DNA from: Mycolicibacterium poriferae
GTDB lineage: Bacteria; Actinomycetota; Actinomycetes; Mycobacteriales; Mycobacteriaceae
Direction of reading: 5' to 3'
DNA length: 64,000 bases
Assembly: GCF_010728325.1 (NCBI RefSeq)
Contig: NZ_AP022570.1
Coordinates: forward strand, 5,084,001 to 5,148,000
Position numbers and translations under genes: made by a program. Shown here piece by piece: positions 56,334 through 64,000 of this stretch. Below the pieces are notes generated by a model, which had not been told where the DNA came from, did no database searches, and saw only the letters and a list, made by a program, of their open reading frames with translations. Position 1 is the first letter of the stretch. The number at the start of each line of letters is the position of its first letter.

Positions 56334-57083
56334 TCAGAGGGCATGTCCGTTCGCGTAGGCCGTGGCCCAGTCGCGGACGTTGCGCGCGTACTGGTCGGAC
56401 AGGTTGTAGGCGCGCAGCGCATCCATCCAGCCTCGCGGGGTGGACAGATCCTTGCCGCGCCAGCACAGATACCCCGCCGCCGACAGCGCGGCGTCGTCGA
56501 TGTTGTCGGCGCTGATGTCCCCGTCGTTGTTGGCGTCCACGCCGTAGAGCCGCCACGTCTCGGGAATGAACTGCATCGGCCCCATCGCGCGGGCGTAGGG
56601 CTCGTCGCCCTTGTCCTCGACGGCCGGGTCGTGGCTGACCGAGTCGTGGTCGAGAATCTCGAGGTTACCGCCGGTGCCGTCGAGCAGCACGCCCCGGATG
56701 GGTGGCGAGACGTCACCGTTGGCGGCGATGTCGGCCCCCCGGTAGGTGCCGTGATGGCTCTCCACCTGGCCGATGCCCGCCAGCGTCGTCCACGCCAGGT
56801 TGCAGTCCGGATTCTCCACCTGAGCGACGCGGGCGGCGTAGGCGTACGCCTCCAGCGCCGTGACCGGGATGCCCAGGGCGGGGGCGCGCTCGGCGGCCCA
56901 CTGGTGCAGCTGGTCGGCGGGCCGGCCCGAGGCGTAGGTGTCGATCTGTGGAACCGGATCACCCGCCGGCGGCGGCACCCCCTCAGGGATGCGGCTGCCC
57001 ATCTGCCACGAACAGCTGGCAGCCATGAGCAGCGCTGTCGCGCCGATCACGGCCACCGCCTGCAGCCACCGCACCCGCGTCAC
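56334..57083 (-). CDS. lpqU: Lytic transglycosylase LpqU-like
   Basis: 249 residues from GTG 57083, preceded by AGGAG (GTG 57095 is possible but weaker). N-terminal signal with Cys near 24, and an SLT-like domain with the catalytic Glu in GIGQVESHHGTY, then AMGPMQFIPETW. It cuts glycan strands of peptidoglycan. Corresponds to Rv1022. Confidence 0.9.
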   Translation of the reverse strand: MTRVRWLQAVAVIGATALLMAASCSWQMGSRIPEGVPPPAGDPVPQIDTYASGRPADQLHQWAAERAPALGIPVTALEAYAYAARVAQVENPDCNLAWTTLAGIGQVESHHGTYRGADIAANGDVSPPIRGVLLDGTGGNLEILDHDSVSHDPAVEDKGDEPYARAMGPMQFIPETWRLYGVDANNDGDISADNIDDAALSAAGYLCWRGKDLSTPRGWMDALRAYNLSDQYARNVRDWATAYANGHAL

Positions 57084-57230
57084 CGGTCTCCTCACAACCC
57101 ACTCTGGTTGTCATCCATGTTCCCATGCAGTCAAGGAATTGCGGCTGACCTGCGCATGCAGGCGTGGGACGAGAAACATCACGATCGCCGACGCCGCGGC
57201 GGCCGCGACAGGTCGGGACCTCCCGCGGGG

Positions 57231-58190
57231 TCACACGCTGGGCGGATCCGCCTCTTCTGTCACCGGCCAATGGGCGCGCCACTCGTCGGCGCTGATCGCG
57301 GCCAGCGGGGCAGCGTCGAGTTCCTCGGCGACGTCGTCGCCGCGGCGGGCGGCGGCTGCGGCGCGTTCGGCGGTGCGCACGTCGTCCATGAACTCCAGCA
57401 CCGCGGTGCGCAGCGCGTTCTCGGCGTCCACCTCGGCCGACACCGTCACTGAGGTCAACTCCCCGGGAACCACCTCGGCGGGCACCCCGGCCCCCTCGGC
57501 GCGGGCAAGCACCTTCTGGGCCAGCGCCAACGCCGGTTGGGCGGTCGGGATGTCGTCCATGCAGGATTCGCGCTTCGAGGTCTCCAGCGCTTTGCGCTGC
57601 TCCCACTGCGCCAGCTGGTCCTCCAGCGAGATCGACTCCCCCGCCAGCACCGCGGGCACCCGGTTGCCGAGCTTGCGGACCAGCGCATCGGCGACGTCGT
57701 CGATGGTGAACGCATGCTCGGGGGCCTCCTCGGCGATGCGGGCATGGAACAGCACCTGCAGCAGCACATCGCCGAGCTCGTCGCGCAGTTCGCCGAGGTC
57801 GCCGCCGTGCACCGCATCGAACAGCTCGTAGGTCTCCTCGAGCAGGTAGCGCCGTAACGAATCGTGGGTCTGCTGGCTTTCCCACGGGCCGGCGGTGCGC
57901 AACCGGTCCATCAGAGCGACCGCGTCGACCAAACGCTCACCGGAAGCCGCGGCCGGCGCCGCGATCACGCGCTCCCCGGCCGAGATTCGCGACAGGACCG
58001 AGGGGTGCTCGGCGTCGCTGGACAGCAGCACCTCGGCGGGCTCACCGTCATAGGCCGGACGCGCCGCCGGCAGCGACCACGGCACCTTGATCGGCATCTC
58101 CTCGGTGTATTGCACGTCCCCGGACAGCAGCTCGATCGCCTCGACGGGGACCAGGGAGGGGCGACGTGGATCCACCAGGACGACCGTCAC
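57231..58190 (-). CDS. mazG: Nucleoside triphosphate pyrophosphohydrolase MazG
   Basis: 319 residues. MazG domain with LLEETYELFDAV and ELRDELGDVLLQVLFHARIA holding the E-x-x-E-12-28-E-x-x-D metal site. It removes abnormal dNTPs in mycobacteria (Rv1021). 19 bases downstream of mfd. Confidence 0.95.
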   Translation of the reverse strand: MTVVLVDPRRPSLVPVEAIELLSGDVQYTEEMPIKVPWSLPAARPAYDGEPAEVLLSSDAEHPSVLSRISAGERVIAAPAAASGERLVDAVALMDRLRTAGPWESQQTHDSLRRYLLEETYELFDAVHGGDLGELRDELGDVLLQVLFHARIAEEAPEHAFTIDDVADALVRKLGNRVPAVLAGESISLEDQLAQWEQRKALETSKRESCMDDIPTAQPALALAQKVLARAEGAGVPAEVVPGELTSVTVSAEVDAENALRTAVLEFMDDVRTAERAAAAARRGDDVAEELDAAPLAAISADEWRAHWPVTEEADPPSV

Positions 58191-58209
58191 CGCCGCTCAC
58201 TCACGTGGT

Positions 58210-61200
58210 TCATCCGCCCGAGGCACCTCCGAACTTGGTTATATCAACTTCCTCGTCCGGTTTCCCGTCGATGGCCAGCAAAAACCCGGCCACGAACGCC
58301 ACCAGGTCCAGGTCCCGGATCCGGGGGGAACCCACCCCGCTGCCCGCCCGCGGAATCGGCACCTGCACGACCGAGGTGGTGGCCCGATAGCTGGCGCCCG
58401 CGTAGAGCCGTTTGAGCCGCAGCTGCGCCGAATCGGCCAACGTCATCGGCGAGATGCGCACCGTGGTCGCCGAGGCCGCCCCGATCTCGGTGACACCGTG
58501 CGCGCGGGCCAGCAGCCGCAGCCGAGCCACGGCGACCAGGCGCTCGGCCGGCTCGGGCAGCGGGCCGTAGCGGTCGACGAGCTCAGCGATAACCGAGTCG
58601 ACGGCGTCGAAATCGGTGGCGGCCGCCAGCCGGCGGTAGGCCTCCAGCCGCAGCCGGTCGCTGTTGATGTAGTCCGGCGGCAGATGCGCGTCGACGGGTA
58701 GGTCGACCCGCACGTCTTTCGATTCCTCAGGTGTCGCAACGGTTTTCCCGTCCGCGGCAGCCCGGTACGCCTCGACGGCCTCACCGACCAACCGCACGTA
58801 CAGGTCGAAGCCGACCCCGGCGACATGCCCGGACTGCTCGGCGCCCAACACGTTTCCGGCGCCGCGGATCTCGAGGTCCTTCATCGCCACCGCCATGCCG
58901 GCGCCGAGTTCGTTGTTCTGGGCGATGGTGGCCAGCCGGTCGTAGGCCGTCTCGGTCAGCGGCACCTCGGGCGGATACAGGAAGTAGGCATAGCCCCGCT
59001 CGCGCGAGCGGCCCACCCGCCCGCGCAGCTGGTGCAGCTGCGAGAGCCCGAAGGTGTCCGCGCGCTCCACGATCAGCGTGTTGGCGTTGGAGATGTCCAG
59101 GCCGGTCTCGACGATCGTGGTGCAGACCAGAATGTCGTACTCGCGGTTCCAGAAGCCCTCGACGGTCTTCTCCAGCTGTTCCTCCGGCATCTGGCCGTGC
59201 GCCACCACGACCCGCGCCTCGGGCACCATCTGCCGCACCCGCGCGGCCGCCTGGTCGATGGAGCGGACCCGGTTGTGGATGTAGAACGCCTGCCCGTCGC
59301 GCAGCATCTCGCGGCGCAGCGCGGCGGCGACCTGCTTGTCGTCGTGCGGCCCCACATACGTCAGCACCGGGTAGCGCTCCTCGGGCGGGGTGAGGATCGT
59401 CGACATCTCCCGGATGCCGGCCAGGCTCATCTCCAACGTCCGCGGGATCGGGGTGGCGCTCATCGTCAGCACGTCGACGTGGGTGCGCATCGACTTGATG
59501 TGCTCCTTGTGCTCCACACCGAAGCGCTGTTCCTCGTCGACGACGATGAGCCCCAGGTCTTTCCACGTCACCCCGGTCTGCAGCAGCCGGTGGGTGCCGA
59601 TCACGATGTCGACGCTGCCGTCCTTCATCCCCTCCAGCGTGGCGCGGGACTCGGCGGGGTCGGTGAACCGCGACAGGCCCTTGACCGTCACCGGGAAGCC
59701 GGCGGTACGCGCGGTGAACGTCTGCAGGTGCTGATCGGCCAGCAGCGTCGTCGGCACCAGCACCGCGACCTGCTTACCGTCCTGCACCGCCTTGAAAGCC
59801 GCGCGCACCGCGATCTCGGTCTTGCCGTAGCCGACGTCACCGCAGATCACCCGGTCCATCGGGACCGGCTTCTCCATGTCCGACTTCACCTCGGTGATCG
59901 CGGTGAGCTGGTCGACGGTCTCGGTGAAGCCGAACGCGTCTTCCATCTCGACCTGCCACGGGGTGTCCGGGGCAAACGCGTGCCCCGCCGAGGCCTGCCG
60001 TTTGGCGTACAGCGCGACCAGCTCGGCGGCGATCTCGCGCACCGCCCGGCGGGCCTTGGTCTTGGTGTTGGCCCAGTCGCTGCCGCCGAGCTTGCTCAGC
60101 GTGGGCGCCTCGCCGCCGACATAGCGCGACAACTGATCCAGCGAATCCATCGGCACATAGAGCCGGTCGGCGGTCTGGCCTCGCTTACTGGAGGCGTACT
60201 CCAGCACCAGATATTCGCGGCGTGCCCCACCGACCACCCGCTCGGTCATCTCGACGAAGCGACCGATGCCGTGCTGATCGTGCACGACGAGATCGCCCGC
60301 CGTCAGCGCCAGCGGGTCGACTACGTTGCGCCGCTTGGCCGCCAGCTTCTTGCCCTCGGTGGCACCGACCCGGTTTCCGGTCAGGTCGGTCTCGGTGATC
60401 ACGACCAGGTTGGCGCCGGGCAGGACGACACCGTCGTGCAGCGGGCCCTTGAGGACCCCGACCACACCCTCCTTCAGCGGCGCCCCCGGCTCCAACATCG
60501 TTGCCGGCGTGCCGGATTCGCCGAGTTGCTCGACCACACGCATACAGGTGCCCGCCCCGGGGGTGACGACGGCGGCGTGACCGCCGGTCATCACGTGAGC
60601 GCGCAGCATCGCGAAGATCTCGTCCAGGTTGTGCTGCTGACCGCGCGCCGAGGGGGCGGGACGGATGTCGAGCTGCAGCGCTTCCCCGGAACCGCTGTCC
60701 AGCTGACTGAGCGTCCACCAGGGATGCCCGCCGGCGCGGGCGTTGTCGCGTGCGTCGTCGAAGCCGACGAACCCCGACGCGCCGAGGGCCTCGATGTCGA
60801 TGGGCACGTCGCCGCCGACGGCGGCGGTCGACCAGGACGCCTCCAGGAACTCGCGGCCGGTCTTGATCAGATCAGCGGCGCGGGTACGCACCTTCTCCGG
60901 ATCGCAGATCAGCAGCGGGGCGCCGGCCGGAAGGTGGTCGGGCAGCGTCGCCGGCTCGGTCGGCTTGAGCAGCGGCAGCAGCGCCTCCATGCCGTCGACC
61001 GGGATGCCCTCGGCGAGCTTGGCCAGCATGTCGGGCACCGACCCCGGCACGCTGTTCTCGACGACCGGGTGCTCGGCGGCCAGCGCGGCGGCGCGGTCGC
61101 GGACGTCGTCGGTGAGCAGCAGCTCGCGGCAGGGCACCGCGATGACGGTGTCGATGTCGATCTCGGGGATGGAGCGCTGGTCGGCGACGGAGAACATCCG

Positions 61201-61881
61201 CATCTCGGAGACCTCGTCACCCCAGAACTCGACGCGCACCGGGTGCTCGAGGGTCGGGGGGAACACGTCGAGAATGCCGCCGCGAACGGCGAACTCGCCG
61301 CGCTTGCCGACCATGTCGACGCGGGTGTAGGCCAGCTCGACCAGGCGGTGCACCGTCGCGTCGAACGCGTCCCCAGCGGCTCCCGCCGCGGCGTCAGGCT
61401 CCTCACCCACTGTCAGGGTCACCGGCTCGGTCCGGGCCAGGTCCGGGGCCATCGGTTGAAGCAGCGAGCGTGCCGTGGTCACGACGATGCGCACCGGCGG
61501 CCCCAGCCGCGCGTCGTCGGGGTAGGCGAGGCGGCGCAACAGCAGCATCCGCGCGCCGACGGTGTCGGTACCCGGCGAGAGTCGCTCGTGCGGCAACGTC
61601 TCCCACGACGGGAACAGCGCAACGGAGTCGCCGAACACGCCGCGCAGCTCGGCGGTCAGGTCGTCGGCCTCCCGGCCGGTCGCGGTGACGACCAGCAGCG
61701 GGCCCGTCTGGGCGATCGCGGCAGCGGCGTAGACCCGGGCACTGGCCGGGCCGATGAGGTCGAGATCGGCGGGCCGCTCGGCGGCGCGGCGGGTCACCTC
61801 GTGCAGCGAGGGGTCACGCAGCGCCAGTTCGATGAGGCCCGCGATCGGGGTGTGGACATCGATGGTCCCCGATGCGGTCAT
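58210..61881 (-). CDS. mfd: Transcription-repair coupling factor Mfd
   Basis: 1223 residues, normal length. UvrB-like N-terminus, RNA-polymerase interaction domain ([18 protein letters not shown]), and a RecG-like translocase with Walker [28 protein letters not shown] and the TRG motif region. It removes stalled RNA polymerase and recruits UvrA. Corresponds to Rv1020. Confidence 0.97.
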   Translation of the reverse strand: MTASGTIDVHTPIAGLIELALRDPSLHEVTRRAAERPADLDLIGPASARVYAAAAIAQTGPLLVVTATGREADDLTAELRGVFGDSVALFPSWETLPHERLSPGTDTVGARMLLLRRLAYPDDARLGPPVRIVVTTARSLLQPMAPDLARTEPVTLTVGEEPDAAAGAAGDAFDATVHRLVELAYTRVDMVGKRGEFAVRGGILDVFPPTLEHPVRVEFWGDEVSEMRMFSVADQRSIPEIDIDTVIAVPCRELLLTDDVRDRAAALAAEHPVVENSVPGSVPDMLAKLAEGIPVDGMEALLPLLKPTEPATLPDHLPAGAPLLICDPEKVRTRAADLIKTGREFLEASWSTAAVGGDVPIDIEALGASGFVGFDDARDNARAGGHPWWTLSQLDSGSGEALQLDIRPAPSARGQQHNLDEIFAMLRAHVMTGGHAAVVTPGAGTCMRVVEQLGESGTPATMLEPGAPLKEGVVGVLKGPLHDGVVLPGANLVVITETDLTGNRVGATEGKKLAAKRRNVVDPLALTAGDLVVHDQHGIGRFVEMTERVVGGARREYLVLEYASSKRGQTADRLYVPMDSLDQLSRYVGGEAPTLSKLGGSDWANTKTKARRAVREIAAELVALYAKRQASAGHAFAPDTPWQVEMEDAFGFTETVDQLTAITEVKSDMEKPVPMDRVICGDVGYGKTEIAVRAAFKAVQDGKQVAVLVPTTLLADQHLQTFTARTAGFPVTVKGLSRFTDPAESRATLEGMKDGSVDIVIGTHRLLQTGVTWKDLGLIVVDEEQRFGVEHKEHIKSMRTHVDVLTMSATPIPRTLEMSLAGIREMSTILTPPEERYPVLTYVGPHDDKQVAAALRREMLRDGQAFYIHNRVRSIDQAAARVRQMVPEARVVVAHGQMPEEQLEKTVEGFWNREYDILVCTTIVETGLDISNANTLIVERADTFGLSQLHQLRGRVGRSRERGYAYFLYPPEVPLTETAYDRLATIAQNNELGAGMAVAMKDLEIRGAGNVLGAEQSGHVAGVGFDLYVRLVGEAVEAYRAAADGKTVATPEESKDVRVDLPVDAHLPPDYINSDRLRLEAYRRLAAATDFDAVDSVIAELVDRYGPLPEPAERLVAVARLRLLARAHGVTEIGAASATTVRISPMTLADSAQLRLKRLYAGASYRATTSVVQVPIPRAGSGVGSPRIRDLDLVAFVAGFLLAIDGKPDEEVDITKFGGASGG

Positions 61882-61961
61882 GATGACCCCATTCTAGGCG
61901 CCGCCCCCGGCGGGTTTCCGAGCACGGTACCGAGCGCTCCTGGCAAATCTCACGCCGACAA

Positions 61962-61989
61962 TTGACACCCGAAACAGTTTGTCTATGCT
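61962..61989 (+). promoter_or_regulatory. SigA-type promoter of the PGRS-like gene
   Basis: TTGACA (61962-61967), 16 bp, TATGCT (61984-61989). Transcription from about 61996 leaves a leader of about 165 bases before the ATG at 62162, in which no gene is seen. Confidence 0.6.
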
Positions 61990-62161
61990 TCGGGTACGCG
62001 TTCGGAAAGTAGCGCTACACCGCCGGAATGGCAGTCGCAGACCCGCGGTTGGTTCCAACATCTCATGGTCCAGATCGTTCTGAGCAAACCCCTCAGCCGA
62101 CGCCCGGATCACACCACCAGACACCGACCGCGTGACGCGGCGGTGAAACCGAGAGGGTCTC

Positions 62162-63889
62162 ATGCCGCGTACGTCTACCGGTCGGGTCGCGGTTGCGGCG
62201 GCTGCGATGAGTATCGGACTCACCGTGCCGTTCGCTGCCGGCGCGGCGCCCACTCCCCCCACCCCGGGTCACCTGTCCATCTCCTTGGGCGGCGAAGTCA
62301 AACACCAGGAAGGCACCGCAACGGCCGTCTCGGTCGGCGCAGGAGCCGACGATTGGTCGTCGGAGAGCTCGGCCATCGCCAGGGGCGCCAACGCCAGGGC
62401 GGAAGTGCGTGACGATCAGTCGGTCGCCGAAGCCACCGGCGACCGCGCCACCGCCGTGGTGACCGGAACGCGTAGCTGGGCCGTCGTGCGGGGAGCCGGC
62501 GCCAGCGCGACCGTCGCCGGTTCGCACAACCGCGCCAGGGTCGAGGGAGACGGCGTCGCCGTCGGCATCAACGACGGGTCGCAGAACCGCATCGATGCCG
62601 AGGGCTCCAATTTCGCGTTGGCAGTCCTGGGCTCGGGAAACGTCGTCGACTTCACGAACGTGCACGGCGGCAGTTACAGCGTGATCGGCCTGCACACGAT
62701 CTCCTGCCGCAACGGCACTGTCGTGTGCTCCCCCTCACCCAACACCGGGGTGACCGGGCGTCGGACACTGGCGCTGGCACTCCTGACAACGCCTCGCGGG
62801 CCGCTGTTCGGGCTGTTCGGCAACGGTGTCGATGCCGCGGCGGACTGCACCGGCGACGCGTGCAACGGCGGGCGCGGCGGACTCATCTGGGGTAACGGCG
62901 GCACCGGCGCCAACGGTGGTTTCGGCGGTGCGGCCGGGTTGTTCGGTGTCGGCGGAGTGGGTGCGGCAGCCACCGCGACCACGGCGGCGGGCAACGGCGG
63001 TCAGGGCGGACTGCTGATCGGTGCCGGCGGCAACGGTGGCGCCGCCAATGCTGTCTTCACCACCGCAGGTGACGGCGGCGATGCCGGCCTGCTGGGCCGC
63101 GGCGGTGCCGGCGGCACGTCCACGGCGACGTTCGGCACCGGCGGTAACGGCGGTCAGGGTGGTCTCCTCGGCGGCAACGGCGGGCGGGGTGGCGACGCGA
63201 CCGGCAACCGCGGCACGGGCGGCGACGGCGGCGACGCCGTGGCCGCCGGGAGCGGTGGCGACGGCGGCTGCGGGTGCGGAGGCGGGTCCGCCGACTCCAC
63301 CCGTGGTGGGGACGGCGGCAAGGGCGGATCGCTGACCGGGCACGGGGGACGCGGCGGCGACGCGGTAGCCACCACCACGGCGATCGGCGGAAAGGGTGGT
63401 GCCGCCACCGGCACCGGCAACGGTGGGCGTGGCGGCGATGCGGTTGCCACCGATCCGGACTACGGCGTCGCCGTCGGCGGGGACGGCGGAAACGCCGGGC
63501 GCTACGGCGACGGCGGCGACGGGGGCACCGGCACCGGCACCTACGCCGGCATCGGCGGGGACGGCGGAGACGGCGGATCGCGCGCCGGGGACGGCGGAGA
63601 CGGCGGCCTGGGAGTCGGGGACGACGAGGACGGCATCGGCGGCGGCGGTGACGGCGGCGACGCGATCGGGACCGGTGACGGCGGGGACGGCGCCGACGGT
63701 CACGGCTGGTCGGGATCCGGCGGAGACGGCGGCGACGGCAACGGCCGTACCGGTGACGGCGGCGACGGTGGGGACGGCGACAGCCGCGACGGCACCGACG
63801 GCAGCTCGGGTGACAGCGCCGGCAGCTCGGGCGGCACCGCCGGCAGCTCGGGCGGCACCGCCGGCAGCTCGGGCGGCACCGCCGACTGA
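62162..63889 (+). CDS. PGRS-like glycine-rich secreted protein without PE domain
   Basis: 575 residues. A signal peptide (about 1-28, ending AAGAAP), a region of alternating small residues (35-170, such as GANARAEVRDDQSVAEATGD) that may form a beta-helix, then a long GGxGG domain (about 205-545) of the mycobacterial PGRS type with many GGDGGDGG segments, one GCGCGGG, and a tail of SSGGTAG repeats. No PE domain. The GGDGGD repeats could bind calcium, as PGRS and RTX repeats do. GAGAGGG precedes the ATG. Confidence 0.85.
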   Translation: MPRTSTGRVAVAAAAMSIGLTVPFAAGAAPTPPTPGHLSISLGGEVKHQEGTATAVSVGAGADDWSSESSAIARGANARAEVRDDQSVAEATGDRATAVVTGTRSWAVVRGAGASATVAGSHNRARVEGDGVAVGINDGSQNRIDAEGSNFALAVLGSGNVVDFTNVHGGSYSVIGLHTISCRNGTVVCSPSPNTGVTGRRTLALALLTTPRGPLFGLFGNGVDAAADCTGDACNGGRGGLIWGNGGTGANGGFGGAAGLFGVGGVGAAATATTAAGNGGQGGLLIGAGGNGGAANAVFTTAGDGGDAGLLGRGGAGGTSTATFGTGGNGGQGGLLGGNGGRGGDATGNRGTGGDGGDAVAAGSGGDGGCGCGGGSADSTRGGDGGKGGSLTGHGGRGGDAVATTTAIGGKGGAATGTGNGGRGGDAVATDPDYGVAVGGDGGNAGRYGDGGDGGTGTGTYAGIGGDGGDGGSRAGDGGDGGLGVGDDEDGIGGGGDGGDAIGTGDGGDGADGHGWSGSGGDGGDGNGRTGDGGDGGDGDSRDGTDGSSGDSAGSSGGTAGSSGGTAGSSGGTAD

Positions 63890-63899
63890 GCCGGCTGCG

Positions 63900-64000
63900 C
63901 TACTCCTGGTGCAGCACCGGGTCGGATTCCAGATGGGTCAGCCCGTTCCAGCACAGGTTCACCAGATGTGCGGCCACCACCTCCTTCTTCGGCTCCCGCA
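63900..64000 (-). CDS. TetR-family regulator, C-terminal end (partial)
   Basis: Only the last 32 codons are inside the window (TAG at 63900-63902), reading REPKKEVVAAHLVNLCWNGL then THLESDPVLHQE. The helix with LCWNGL and the position next to mfd match Rv1019, a TetR regulator. Convergent with the PGRS-like gene. Confidence 0.65.
   Translation of the reverse strand, partial: REPKKEVVAAHLVNLCWNGLTHLESDPVLHQE

Noticed and set aside
58825..61965. 1046-codon open frame on the plus strand opposite mfd
   Set aside because: It is the antisense shadow of a full-length, motif-complete mfd; the product is His/Arg/Gln-rich with no domain.
62162..62300. PE domain at the start of the PGRS-like protein
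   Set aside because: The N-terminus is a conventional signal peptide; no PE motif or paired helices are present.

Overview
The window is GC-rich actinobacterial DNA from an environmental Mycobacterium (Mycolicibacterium-type). The evidence is direct: mfd, mazG, lpqU, eno, ftsB, a DUF501 gene, ppx and kdpEDFABC lie in the same overall arrangement as the Rv1019-Rv1031 region of M. tuberculosis, and usfY, an LpqS-family protein, an MbcA/MbcT-type pair and RipA-type NlpC/P60 hydrolases are all mycobacterial families.

Positions 1 to about 30,640 look like an accessory island (chromosomal or once plasmid-borne). From the left: a copper operon (P1B ATPase cut by the window edge, a secreted His-rich protein, a CopZ chaperone) behind two CsoR-like palindromes, with a third palindrome in front of a small cysteine-containing ORF; an AraC regulator with a sterol-desaturase-type enzyme; a cell-envelope block (L,D-transpeptidase, three NlpC/P60 hydrolases, an LpqS-like protein, a BlaI/M56 pair, an orphan response regulator lacking its phospho-aspartate, a cysteine synthase-like enzyme with an MFS exporter, a two-component system, a Met/His-rich DUF305 lipoprotein, a BNR-type lipoprotein); an IS3-family element; and a stretch of toxin-antitoxin and defence-like genes (an mbcTA locus whose toxin is frameshifted, a decayed alkylsulfatase fragment, a GHKL-ATPase/nuclease fusion and hicAB). 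A 44-nt 5' half of a tRNA-Leu(TAA) at 30,651-30,694 marks the point where the island meets the conserved chromosome.

The most distinctive signal is a repeated operator, TACGTA-N5-TACGTA (11 bp repeat), found in six intergenic places between 8.4 and 23.2 kb. It ties the BlaI locus, two RipA-like hydrolases, the RipC-like hydrolase, the BNR lipoprotein and the orphan response regulator into one probable regulon. A separate 11-bp direct repeat (TGAAGAT) links the two-component system to the DUF305 lipoprotein and possibly to the L,D-transpeptidase.

From 30.7 to 64 kb the layout is chromosomal: a general-stress cluster (DoxX, UsfY, flavodoxin-like, SAP-like, alcohol dehydrogenase, SDR, DUF6328, DUF4235) carrying four good SigF-type promoters; the Kdp potassium ATPase with KdpDE, a CGTCAAG direct repeat and three small membrane ORFs; TrkAH; an epoxide-hydrolase-like protein and a propionyl-CoA-synthetase-like enzyme; a repeat-filled intergenic region; the ppx-DUF501-ftsB-eno-lpqU-mazG-mfd housekeeping block; a PGRS-like glycine-rich secreted protein without a PE domain; and the C-terminal end of a TetR regulator.
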